In this document: one piece after another, positions 1 to 7,235 of the stretch | Layout of the letters: the number at the start of each line of letters is the position of its first letter | Position numbering within the stretch: the first letter of the stretch is position 1 | Source: UBA4582 sp047629195 | Lineage (GTDB): Bacteria > Pseudomonadota > Gammaproteobacteria > Pseudomonadales > Azotimanducaceae | Direction of reading: 5' to 3' | DNA: 19,604 nucleotides | NCBI GenBank assembly: GCA_047629195.1 | Contig: JBLHWY010000121.1 | Location: forward strand, 1-19,604 | Program-made: the position numbers and the translations under genes | Notes under the pieces: model-generated | What the model saw: the letters and a program-made list of their open reading frames with translations, nothing else | The model's database searches: none | Told to the model about the DNA's origin: nothing

Positions 1-113
1 AACTTACTGATCTGGTAGAAGCGACCAACATAGAGCTGGCGGCAGAAGACAAAGCGTACCTTGAAGAGTTGTATCAGCCAGTAGATAACCTACTGTCTAT
101 CGGCACTTCTTAA
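1..113 (+). CDS. Aldo/keto reductase, C-terminal fragment (5' end outside window)
   Basis: The reading frame enters from the left edge and ends at TAA 111-113, giving 36 residues. The tail contains an IELAAEDKAYLEELYQP stretch. This resembles the end of the NADPH-dependent aldo/keto reductase barrel, where the last helices carry an 'IELs-e-ia-LE-pY-P' pattern. The catalytic Tyr, Lys and His region lies outside the window, so function cannot be checked directly. A hairpin follows the stop, so this is the last gene of its transcript. The assignment rests only on resemblance of the tail to the family. Confidence 0.55.
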   Translation, partial: LTDLVEATNIELAAEDKAYLEELYQPVDNLLSIGTS

Positions 114-127
114 CCAGCTGATTACTC

Positions 128-176
128 GGCTATCCCTACAGAGCGCCCCTGACCGGGATAACGCTCGCGGATAGCC
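128..176 (+). terminator. Long imperfect hairpin terminator after the aldo/keto reductase gene
   Basis: The outer stem is perfect over 8 bp (GGCTATCC 128-135 with GGATAGCC 169-176). An inner GAGCG/CGCTC stem (141-145 with 162-166) and a short CCC/GGG tip sit inside it. A moderately T-rich stretch (ATTTGTATTTTA, 181-192) follows. It lies 14 bases after the stop codon, so it probably ends transcription, although the T-tract is weak. From 177 to the SD at 392 I see no gene; a small hairpin at 366-390 lies in the leader of the next gene. Confidence 0.5.
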
Positions 177-404
177 ATCTATTTGTATTTTAGATGCTGG
201 GTGTCCGATATTAGAAAAACGCGATGCTCAGGACTACGTCTGGGTCCCCATCAAACTGAAAAGCCACTAGAATTCTTTCACTCTGTTATCCCTTCTATCG
301 CACGAACGTGAAGATTATGGTACAAATAATCATTTATTTTTCAGTATCAGCACGCAACCACTTTTGAGCCTGTCGCTCAGGCACTCAAACTAGAGGGATT
401 CAAA

Positions 405-2123
405 ATGACAGATCTTGATGTAATTATTCGAAATGGACGAGTAGTCGATGGCAGCGGTGGCACGTCGAGAATTTGCGATGTAGCGATCAAAGATGGCCTG
501 ATTCACTCGGTAGGTGAAAACTTATCGGGCACAGCGACCAAAGAAATTGATGCAGCCGGCATGATTGTCACGCCAGGCTTTGTCGATGTTCATACCCACT
601 ACGATGGTCAGGCGACCTGGGATTCACATCTCAATCCATCGTCAAATCTTGGCACGACTACCGTTGTCATGGGAAACTGTGGTGTTGGCTTTGCACCCTG
701 TAAGGCAAAAGATCACCAGGTCCTGATGCAGTTAATGGAGGGTGTCGAGGAAATCCCAGAGACCGCGATGGCCGAAGGTCTACCTTGGACCTGGGAGACC
801 TTTCCGGAATATCTCGATATGCTCGATTCAAAACCGCGAGATATTGATATTGCAGCACTCGTTCCCCACGGTCCCGTCAGAGTTTATGTCATGGGCGAGC
901 GCGCTGTGAATCGAGAGCCAGCAACTGAGGAAGACATTGCCAAGATGCAAGCCGTGATCGAAGAAAGCGTTAACGCTGGCGGCGTTGGATTTTCCACATC
1001 CAGAACACTGGTCCACCGAACAAGTAAAGGGGAACATGTTCCGACGTACAAAGCAGCGACCAAAGAACTTAAACAACTGGGCGAAACGCTCTCCGGTGAC
1101 AAAGGTCATGTGTTCCAGCTTATTTCTGACTGGGACGATTTGGAAGAAGAGTTCAGTATTCTCAGAAACACGAGTGAAAAAACGGGTGCCAAAGGCACAT
1201 TCACCTTACTTCAGTTGGACAATCAACCAGACCTGTGGCGACAGCAACTAAGCCATATTGAAAAGGCACAGGCAGAGGGTCTGGATATTCGTGGCCAGGT
1301 ACTTTCAAGACCTGTTGGCATGCTAATGGGGCATCCAACCTCGATGAGCCCATTTTCACCGAAGCCGTCTTTCCAAGCTTTGCAAGATCTACCCTGGGAT
1401 GAAATGGTTGCGAAGTTAAAAACACCTGAAGTACGTGCCCAGATACTTGAAGAAGATCTGGAGCAGCCGCATATTTTTGTCAAAATCTTCAATCAACGAT
1501 TTGATAAGATGTATCCGCTAGAAGAGCCTATTGAATACCTGCCAGCAAAAGACACTTCGGTTTTTGCCCGCGCCAAGGCGGAAGGTGTTGAACCGGACGA
1601 GTGGTTGTATGACTACTTTTTAGGCAACAATGGCAGCAATTTGATTTATATTCCGGCGGCAAACTTTACCGACCATATTCCTGAATTGTTAGCACACCCA
1701 AATACAGTCTCAGCTTTAGGAGACGGGGGCGCACATGTTGGTTCCATTTGTGATGCCAGCGCAAACATTTATGTGATCACCAAGTGGGTTAAGGAGCGAA
1801 AAAGCTTCGAGCTTGAGCAGGCAATTCATCTACTTACGCGCCAGCCAGCTGAGCTATATTCGCTGAAAGATCGTGGACTAATTGCGCCGGGATTCAAAGC
1901 CGATATTAATATCATTGATTTAGATGCACTAAGCTTGAAGACACCTCACATCGTTCACGACCTACCGGCGGGTGGCAAAAGGCTATTGCAGAATGCAGAT
2001 GGAATCGTTTCCACGATTGTTGCGGGCACAGTGATTTATCAAGCGGGGCAAGCAACGGGTGAATTGCCTGGCAAATTGATTAGAGGCCAAAAACACGATC
2101 CTAGGTCCGAAGCAGTCGCCTAA
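405..2123 (+). CDS. Amidohydrolase family 3 protein, N-acyl-D-amino-acid deacylase-like
   Basis: This 572-aa protein belongs to the metal-dependent amidohydrolase superfamily, D-aminoacylase branch, which removes acyl groups from N-acyl-D-amino acids or related amides in the cytoplasm. What is visible: a small beta-sandwich start (DVIIRNGRVVDGSGG), PGFVDVHTHYDG carrying the metal-binding HxH at His63 and His65, GNCGVGFAPC with Cys92 where D-aminoacylases have a metal-bridging Cys, and LGDGGAHVG with Asp440 at the position of the catalytic Asp. The C-terminus returns to the sandwich (GLIAPGFKADINIIDLD). I do not see the HISH-type string that supplies another metal ligand in characterised D-aminoacylases, and the protein is about 90 residues longer than those enzymes, so the substrate is uncertain. 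The ATG has a clear SD (AGAGGG, 392-397, 7-base spacing). There are no co-transcribed neighbours. Confidence 0.85.
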   Translation: MTDLDVIIRNGRVVDGSGGTSRICDVAIKDGLIHSVGENLSGTATKEIDAAGMIVTPGFVDVHTHYDGQATWDSHLNPSSNLGTTTVVMGNCGVGFAPCKAKDHQVLMQLMEGVEEIPETAMAEGLPWTWETFPEYLDMLDSKPRDIDIAALVPHGPVRVYVMGERAVNREPATEEDIAKMQAVIEESVNAGGVGFSTSRTLVHRTSKGEHVPTYKAATKELKQLGETLSGDKGHVFQLISDWDDLEEEFSILRNTSEKTGAKGTFTLLQLDNQPDLWRQQLSHIEKAQAEGLDIRGQVLSRPVGMLMGHPTSMSPFSPKPSFQALQDLPWDEMVAKLKTPEVRAQILEEDLEQPHIFVKIFNQRFDKMYPLEEPIEYLPAKDTSVFARAKAEGVEPDEWLYDYFLGNNGSNLIYIPAANFTDHIPELLAHPNTVSALGDGGAHVGSICDASANIYVITKWVKERKSFELEQAIHLLTRQPAELYSLKDRGLIAPGFKADINIIDLDALSLKTPHIVHDLPAGGKRLLQNADGIVSTIVAGTVIYQAGQATGELPGKLIRGQKHDPRSEAVA

Positions 2124-2128
2124 AAAGA

Positions 2129-2144
2129 CTGGCTTCAGAGCCAG
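2129..2144 (-). terminator. Intrinsic terminator for the SDR/crotonase operon
   Basis: On the minus strand a 6-bp perfect stem (CTGGCT/AGCCAG, 4-base loop) is followed by TC and then five T residues. These T residues are the complement of the A-run at 2122-2126, overlapping the stop of the convergent amidohydrolase gene. This is a compact rho-independent terminator for leftward transcription. Confidence 0.6.
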
Positions 2145-2169
2145 AGTAAACTGATAGATCTAGAGAATA

Positions 2170-2199
2170 GACCTGCTCGTTAAATCTAACGAGCAGGTC
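2170..2199. repeat. Perfect 13-bp inverted repeat between convergent genes
   Basis: GACCTGCTCGTTA (2170-2182) and its exact complement (2187-2199) are separated by four bases. The hairpin ends 5 bases before the stop codon of the leftward SDR gene. It has no T-tract on either side, so it is either the stem of a bidirectional transcription barrier acting with the 2129-2144 terminator, an mRNA 3'-end stabiliser, or a protein-binding palindrome. Confidence 0.7.
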
Positions 2200-2203
2200 A
2201 AGC

Positions 2204-3253
2204 TTAGTTAACTTCTACGCCAGCAACAGAGAGAAGCGACTCAACACAATCTCGGATTGAATCATCAAGCGATCGAAATTCAATAGAGAATATCGATTTG
2301 ATTCTGTCATTGCGCAGATCGCAACCCCACCAAATTTCTCGAAACTCCGCTTCTCTTGCCTGAATTCGCTCAGGGAATGAATCGATAACTGCCGAGGGCG
2401 TAAAGCCAATCTCCGGTAACAGGCGCACGATGCTGGCACACACATCTTCAACGTTTCTCATGTCTGTTGACCAGGCAATATAACGTTCTCCATTTTTCAC
2501 TTTATCGCTTTCTAATAAAGCAATGTGGCAAGCGGCATCATCACGTACATCTACCGTCATCCAGGGTCGATAGGCCCCGTTCTGGTAGTACTTTCCAAGC
2601 AACATCGTTTCGATGTTATGCTGCCAGGGTCCCATATTCTTCTGGTGTGCGGAGAGAATCGGACCCACATTATCAGCGGGACAACAGGTGATAGCGTCCC
2701 ACGAACCGTTAGTCGCAGCAGCGTCAGAAAAAGCTCGCTGTGCAATAACCTTACCCATCGAGTAGCCCTGTCCTTTTGCAGGTGAACGCTTAGGGTTATG
2801 TTCGTCAGGATAACGGTCTTCATCACAAACCGGCCGCTTAACCAGCTCCTGCAAGTCAACCTCAGAGATAACAGCAGCGATGCTCGAAGTGACAATCACC
2901 CGTTTCACTGTGCCAGATTTATTCACACTACCAATGATGTGGTCACAAACCCGTTGCACATAATCTTGGTCGTCATAGTCGCTAACGTGGGATACATGGC
3001 AAACACCGCTACATCCACTAAATATTTCATCAAAGCAGCCATCCGCATCTAGATCAGCCGAGTGCAGCGTCAATCGCCCACTAACATAGGCGCCCATTGC
3101 TTTAAGAAAACCAGTTTTTGCATCATCATTTTCATCACGCACACAAGCCCTGACCCGGTACCCTTTTTCAAGCAGTTGGCTGACGATCCAGCCGCCAATA
3201 AATCCTGCTGCACCGGTCACTGCAACGACGGCTCCTGTTTCAATTTTGGACAT
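2204..3253 (-). CDS. Extended short-chain dehydrogenase, dihydroflavonol-4-reductase-like NAD(P)-dependent oxidoreductase
   Basis: This 349-aa protein is an extended SDR of the epimerase / dihydroflavonol- and cinnamoyl-CoA-reductase type, reducing a carbonyl or oxidising an alcohol with NAD(P)H. Visible parts: the dinucleotide-binding TGAAGFIGG (13-21) after the first strand, an Arg-rich second strand end (RVRACVRD) suggesting NADPH, VTSS with the catalytic Ser near 123-124, and the Tyr-Lys pair in YSMGK (Tyr164, Lys168). The ATG at 3253 is preferred because GGAG lies 6 bases upstream; a TTG directly before it is too close to that SD. It follows the crotonase gene by 66 bases on the same strand, so the two are probably one transcript, with the reductase second. 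The substrate cannot be read from sequence; an acyl-CoA-related or hydroxylated aliphatic carbonyl is an inference from context. Confidence 0.82.
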   Translation of the reverse strand: MSKIETGAVVAVTGAAGFIGGWIVSQLLEKGYRVRACVRDENDDAKTGFLKAMGAYVSGRLTLHSADLDADGCFDEIFSGCSGVCHVSHVSDYDDQDYVQRVCDHIIGSVNKSGTVKRVIVTSSIAAVISEVDLQELVKRPVCDEDRYPDEHNPKRSPAKGQGYSMGKVIAQRAFSDAAATNGSWDAITCCPADNVGPILSAHQKNMGPWQHNIETMLLGKYYQNGAYRPWMTVDVRDDAACHIALLESDKVKNGERYIAWSTDMRNVEDVCASIVRLLPEIGFTPSAVIDSFPERIQAREAEFREIWWGCDLRNDRIKSIFSIEFRSLDDSIRDCVESLLSVAGVEVN

Positions 3254-3319
3254 CAATATCTCCTTTTTGTTCGTTTGTAATCTTCAGCCTGCTAATGAGC
3301 CACCGCTGTTTTCTCGGTG

Positions 3320-4147
3320 CTATTTACCCACGAAAACCGGCTCACGTTTAGCAACAAATGCTTTACTGGCTTCTTTGTGATCCTGAGTCTGGCCGCAATG
3401 AACGTGATGCGTAGCTTCAAGGTCCATACAATCATCAATGTCGCCTGATAGCGCTCTGTTCAAGTTTTCTTTCATGTAGCGATACGCAACTGTTGGGCCG
3501 TTTGCCATCCGCAAACCGATTTCAAGCGCTTTAGCCTGAAGCTCATCCGCCTCACAAACCCAGTTTGTGAGCCCTAACCGCAACGCTTCTTCAGCACTGA
3601 CTCGCTCGGATAAATAATAAAGCTCCTTCGCTTTTGCTGTACCAACAAGCTGGGCCATAAAGTAGGTACCACCGTAGTCGCCGGAAAAACCGACTCTTGC
3701 AAACGCTGTGGTCATAATTGCGTTGCTAGACATAATGCGCAAATCACAGGCTAAGGCCAAAGATAAGCCAGCACCTGCTGCGGCACCTGGCAAAGCTGCA
3801 ATTGTCGGTTTCGGCATCTTAAATAGTTTTCCGGCGGTGGCTCTTTGATTGACCCGCTGAGCGTGAATAGCCTGGTCAATAGTACGCGGGCCAACAGTAC
3901 CATCTCCAGAACTTGCCATACCTTTGACATCACCACCGGCACAAAACCCTTTACCCGCACCTGTCAAAATGATGCATTTGATATCGTTGTTCAGCTCAGC
4001 ATCAGCCAGCGTTTTTTGCAATGCAGCATTCATCTCACCAGACATGGCATTACGTGCCTCTGGTCGATTGAGGGTGATGACAGCTACACCATCATTAATC
4101 TCAGCTAAAAGGTCTTCGGTACCTGTTTCAATTTTTGTAATAGTCAT
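3320..4147 (-). CDS. Enoyl-CoA hydratase/isomerase family (crotonase fold) protein
   Basis: This 275-aa crotonase-fold protein is expected to hydrate or isomerise enoyl-CoA thioesters in fatty-acid or related acyl-chain breakdown. The two oxyanion-hole segments are clear: GKGFCAGGDVKGM (66-78) and GAAAGAGLSLALACD (121-135). The hydratase Glu of the second segment (GGGxEL in mitochondrial enzymes) is Ser129 here. The usual 'PE' motif is absent; instead there is GFSGDYGGT with Asp157, as in isomerase-type or PaaG-like members. Classical hydratase activity is therefore not assured. The start at 4147 is chosen because GGAG lies 6 bases upstream and it fits family N-termini; an in-frame ATG 30 bases earlier lacks this. 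It is the first gene of the unit with the SDR. Confidence 0.85.
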   Translation of the reverse strand: MTITKIETGTEDLLAEINDGVAVITLNRPEARNAMSGEMNAALQKTLADAELNNDIKCIILTGAGKGFCAGGDVKGMASSGDGTVGPRTIDQAIHAQRVNQRATAGKLFKMPKPTIAALPGAAAGAGLSLALACDLRIMSSNAIMTTAFARVGFSGDYGGTYFMAQLVGTAKAKELYYLSERVSAEEALRLGLTNWVCEADELQAKALEIGLRMANGPTVAYRYMKENLNRALSGDIDDCMDLEATHHVHCGQTQDHKEASKAFVAKREPVFVGK

Positions 4148-4300
4148 ATTGTGCTCCGTTAATTGATTCAACTTCACTCGTTCGGCGATTTGTATTCTCA
4201 GTCCTACTGTACCAAATCCAGATCAAAATCGTCACATCACGAAATTTAAAATCATTCAAAGCCTGCTCTGAGCAAACTTTCCGTTCCAGTAATAGGCGGG

Positions 4301-4306
4301 TATAAT
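4301..4306 (+). promoter_or_regulatory. Probable sigma-70 -10 box (TATAAT) for the lipoprotein gene
   Basis: A perfect TATAAT sits 35 bases before the start codon at 4342, in the region between divergent genes. No good -35 hexamer is visible at 16-18 bases spacing (TTTCCG-like only), so strength may depend on an activator. Confidence 0.5.
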
Positions 4307-4341
4307 CGAGATCTGAATGGAAACTACCGGGGAATCAGGAT

Positions 4342-5130
4342 ATGCAACACGCTATCTACAGTACAATTCACAGACAAAGAAAAATCATCGCTAACGGTTT
4401 AACTGGACTTGTCTTGGTTTTATCGTTGGCAGCCTGCTCATCAATGGACTCAAAAATGGGCGCCGATACCTTAACCGACACATTAATGTCCGGGGATCGA
4501 GCAGACGCAGATAAACAAAGGGATGCAGGTCGAAAACCGGCGGAAGTCATCCAGTTTTTAGGTATCACGGAGGGCATGTCAGTTATCGATATAATTGCAG
4601 CCAGTGGATACTACACCGAAGTATTATCGGTTGCTGTCGGCAAAACCGGCACGGTCTATGCTCAAAACCCTGACTTTATTCTGAAAATGCGTGAAGGCGC
4701 TAATGATAAGGCTCTAACGAACCGACTGGCTAAGGATCGGCTAACTAACGTCGTTCGCTTGGATCGCGACCTGACAGACCTTGGCATTAAGCTAGGCTCT
4801 CTGGATGCGGCTTTCACCGCGCTAAACCTGCACGACCTTTACAATCGATCGCCCGATACAGCTCATGGCATGCTCATCAGTATTAAAGCGCTGCTTAAGC
4901 CAGGTGGCGTATTTGGCATCATCGATCACAATGGCAGTGCTGACCAGGATAACGCCAGCCTACATAGAATGCAGTTAGCTCAAGCACTCTTGGTCGCAAC
5001 TAAAGCGGGGTTTATTGTTCAAACCAGCGATGTTCTCGCAAACCCTAAGGATGATAGAACCAAAGGGGTCTTCACGCCCGGATTGCGCGGCAATACGGAT
5101 AGGTTCGTTTTGAAACTGATCAAGCCATAA
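4342..5130 (+). CDS. Predicted lipoprotein with a class I methyltransferase-like fold (COG4798-like)
   Basis: This 262-aa protein begins with a positively charged stretch, a hydrophobic segment (about 19-31) and the lipobox LAAC with Cys32. It should be exported, lipidated and anchored on the periplasmic side. The mature part resembles the 'predicted methyltransferase' group of exported proteins: RDAGRKPAEVIQFLGITEGM, then a motif-I-like strand VIDIIAASGYYTEVL (81-95), then KPGGVFGIIDHNG. Motif I keeps only one Gly (Gly89) where cytosolic enzymes have three, and SAM is not expected in the periplasm, so true methyltransferase activity is doubtful. The GGGGA at 4329-4333 is 8 bases before the ATG. 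It is followed by the PPOX gene after 54 bases, probably co-transcribed. Confidence 0.78.
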   Translation: MQHAIYSTIHRQRKIIANGLTGLVLVLSLAACSSMDSKMGADTLTDTLMSGDRADADKQRDAGRKPAEVIQFLGITEGMSVIDIIAASGYYTEVLSVAVGKTGTVYAQNPDFILKMREGANDKALTNRLAKDRLTNVVRLDRDLTDLGIKLGSLDAAFTALNLHDLYNRSPDTAHGMLISIKALLKPGGVFGIIDHNGSADQDNASLHRMQLAQALLVATKAGFIVQTSDVLANPKDDRTKGVFTPGLRGNTDRFVLKLIKP

Positions 5131-5184
5131 CGTGTCACAGTCACCAGCCAATCTCTGGCCTAATTTGCAGAGCAACAGGAAATA

Positions 5185-5568
5185 ATGAAATTCAACCCCG
5201 CGACAGAAAAATACGTCAGCCTAGCCACTTTCCGCAAGGATGGTCGCGAAGTTCGAACGCCGGTTTGGCTAGTTGGCGAGGGCTCCGAGTACTACGTTTT
5301 CTCAGAATCTAAAGCTGGTAAGGTCAAGCGAATCAGGAACAACGGCGAGGTTTCAATCGCACCCTGTGATCTCCGTGGCAATTTAAAGAGCGAAGACTGG
5401 GAATCAGGCTCAGCAGAGATCATTGGTGATTCGGCAAAGTTGAACGATATATACGCCCAATTTGATTCGAAATACGGTTGGCAAATGCGTCTATTAAACT
5501 TTATTGCAAGACTTAACGGGCGCTATCACAAGCGTGCTGTATTGGCCTTGAAGTTAGAGCAGAACTAA
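5185..5568 (+). CDS. PPOX-class (pyridoxamine-phosphate-oxidase-fold) flavin/F420-type protein
   Basis: This 127-aa small split-barrel protein resembles the PPOX-class F420-dependent oxidoreductase group (Rv2061-like). The typical opening pattern is visible: KYVSLATFRKDGREVRTPVW, then YYVFSESKAGKVKRIRNN and EVSIAPCDLRG. These segments form the cofactor-binding barrel in related structures. Whether it binds FMN, F420 or heme cannot be decided from sequence; most gammaproteobacteria make no or little F420, so FMN is more likely by inference. The ATG follows AGGA with about 5 bases spacing. It is the second gene after the lipoprotein and ends directly at a strong terminator. Confidence 0.8.
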   Translation: MKFNPATEKYVSLATFRKDGREVRTPVWLVGEGSEYYVFSESKAGKVKRIRNNGEVSIAPCDLRGNLKSEDWESGSAEIIGDSAKLNDIYAQFDSKYGWQMRLLNFIARLNGRYHKRAVLALKLEQN

Positions 5569-5617
5569 AAAAGGCACGGTCCAACCCCTAATTTAAAGGT
5601 GTTAGAACGTGCTTTTT
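5567..5617. terminator. Strong bidirectional intrinsic terminator
   Basis: A 15-bp stem with three mismatches (5574-5588 paired with 5598-5612) has a 9-base loop. It is flanked by an A-run (5567-5572) on the left and TTTTT (5613-5617) on the right, so it works in both directions. It closes the PPOX gene rightward and the CYP153 gene leftward, and its A-run overlaps the PPOX stop codon. Confidence 0.8.
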
Positions 5618-5625
5618 CTATTCCT

Positions 5626-5670
5626 GCCTTCTTTCCAGCCTTCTTTCCAGCCTTCTTTCCGGCCTTCTTT
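5626..5670. repeat. 12-bp tandem repeat, 3.75 copies
   Basis: The unit GCCTTCTTTCCA occurs at 5626-5637 and 5638-5649, with one change at 5650-5661 (ending CCG) and a partial copy at 5662-5670. It lies between the two-way terminator and the P450 stop codon. Read on the minus strand in the P450 frame, it encodes KKAG four times directly after the stop (see findings). It is too short and homogeneous to be a CRISPR array. Confidence 0.9.
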
Positions 5671-5681
5671 GTGAAACGAGA

Positions 5682-6995
5682 TTAAAGCTCGTGCAATCTC
5701 ACCTGCAAATCAGTTATTCCGCGGACAAAGCTTGATCTAAGTCGAGCCGGCTCACCCACAACTTCAACATATTTGAAACGAGTCACGATCTCCTCCCAAA
5801 GTACTCTGAGTTGCATTTCTGCCAATCTATTACCCATGCAGCGATGAATCCCAAAACCAAACGAAAGGTGATGTCTGGCAGCCGAGCGATCAATCAAAAA
5901 CTCATTGGCTCGGTCGATAACGTCATCGTCACGATTGCCAGAGATGTACCACATGAGTAGCTGGTCTCCTTTTTTGATCTCTTTACCACGCAACACAAAA
6001 TCTTCGTTGGCAGTCCTTCGCATGTAGGGTAAAGGCGTTTGCCAGCGGATAATTTCGGAAACCATATTGGGAATAAGCGAGTGGTCATTTCGCAGCTTGT
6101 CGTACTCAGCAGGATTTTTGTTCAGCGCAAGAAGACCGCCACTAATCGAATTTCGTGTCGTATCATTACCACCGACGATTAACAGTATCAGGTTACCTAA
6201 AAACTCAAATGGCGCCATGTTTTTAGTATCTTCTCCATGGGCAAGCATCGAAATCAGATCAGAACCAGGCTGCTCCATCGCTGCACGCTCATTCCAAAGC
6301 CGGGTGAAGTAAGCCAGACATTCCATTAACTCACCGCGACGCTGCTCTTCAGTTTCAACGACACCAAGCCCCGGAGGCGAAGTCGCCACGTCTGACCAAC
6401 GGGTTAACATTCGACGATCTTCAAAAGGAAAATCAAATAAAGTTGCTAACATTTGAGTCGTTAGCTCTATTGAGACTTTATCCACCCAATTGAAAGTTTC
6501 TCCCCTTGGCAACGAGTCAAGAATGCTAATGACGCGCTCTCTAATGACGCCTTCCATCTTAGCCAGATTAGGAGGCGCTACCACACCACTAACAGTGGCT
6601 CGCTGCAGGTCGTGCTTGGGCGGGTCCATAGCGATAAACATCGACAAATTCATGTCTGCAGGGTCGGGCTCAGCATCAACCCTTGGGCCAATACCGATAC
6701 CGTGCGCTGACGAGAACTTTTCGTGGTTCTTGTCAATGAACATAATATCTTCAAATTTGGTAATCGACCAATAGCGACCAATCTTCGGCAGGTCATTCAG
6801 ATGAACAGGATCCTCTTCTCGAAGGCGCTTGAAATGCTCGTCTTGCACGTCAAGTTGAAACAGCCTGCCATCAATCATATTGATGTCTTCAATTGGCACA
6901 GAATAAGGATCTACAATGACTGGCGGCGGATTGGGAGCCAGGAATGGACTCATAAATGACTGTTGAGGCTCATCTTGTTTCAGTTGTTCGCTCAC
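5682..6995 (-). CDS. Cytochrome P450, CYP153 family (alkane/fatty-acid terminal hydroxylase)
   Basis: This 437-aa soluble bacterial P450 matches CYP153 signature strings I recognise: FKRLREEDPVH (55-65), MFIAMDPPKHD (119-129), SIELTTQMLATLFDFP, LLIVGGNDTTRNS with the I-helix oxygen-binding region (271-283), EIIR (ExxR, 314-317), and HLSFGFGIHRCMGNRLAE with heme ligand Cys386. CYP153 enzymes hydroxylate the terminal carbon of n-alkanes and fatty acids, using ferredoxin and ferredoxin reductase. The GTG start at 6995 is chosen because GAGGG (7003-7007) lies 7 bases upstream; an ATG 39 bases earlier lacks an SD. The gene is divergent from the acyl-CoA dehydrogenase. Neither redox partner is encoded within the window, so electrons must come from elsewhere. 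Substrate range is inferred from the family only. Confidence 0.93.
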   Translation of the reverse strand: MSEQLKQDEPQQSFMSPFLAPNPPPVIVDPYSVPIEDINMIDGRLFQLDVQDEHFKRLREEDPVHLNDLPKIGRYWSITKFEDIMFIDKNHEKFSSAHGIGIGPRVDAEPDPADMNLSMFIAMDPPKHDLQRATVSGVVAPPNLAKMEGVIRERVISILDSLPRGETFNWVDKVSIELTTQMLATLFDFPFEDRRMLTRWSDVATSPPGLGVVETEEQRRGELMECLAYFTRLWNERAAMEQPGSDLISMLAHGEDTKNMAPFEFLGNLILLIVGGNDTTRNSISGGLLALNKNPAEYDKLRNDHSLIPNMVSEIIRWQTPLPYMRRTANEDFVLRGKEIKKGDQLLMWYISGNRDDDVIDRANEFLIDRSAARHHLSFGFGIHRCMGNRLAEMQLRVLWEEIVTRFKYVEVVGEPARLRSSFVRGITDLQVRLHEL

Positions 6996-7126
6996 TTTAT
7001 TTCCCTCTTTTTTGACATATCTCCAAACCCGCATTCAGACCAAGTACACCAATGCGGATGACACTTTAACGGTAGCACATTCTGTTTTAAGCATACTGAT
7101 CATAATAGGACATCATCGCTGGCATG

Positions 7127-7151
7127 TACTGCTACTGTATATACTGCTACT
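7127..7151. repeat. 10-bp direct repeat in the P450/acyl-CoA dehydrogenase intergenic region
   Basis: TACTGCTACT occurs at 7127-7136 and again at 7142-7151, a 15-base period, in the region shared by the divergent P450 and dehydrogenase promoters. Its position suits a regulator-binding site, but no regulator is known for it. Confidence 0.5.
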
Positions 7152-7235
7152 AAGGTGTTGCGCTGACAATAACGACTGACCCGTGACAGTGACGAAGGTA
7201 TTATGATTTTTTTAACCAGCCATAGGTCCTTACCC

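Noticed and set aside
5626..5670. Tandem repeat as a CRISPR array or origin iterons
   Set aside because: Units are 12 bp, contiguous, with no spacers and no cas or replication gene nearby.
7127..7155. LexA (SOS) box in TACTGTATATACTGC-like sequence
   Set aside because: Only the left half matches CTG-N10-CAG; the right half has TAC instead of CAG.
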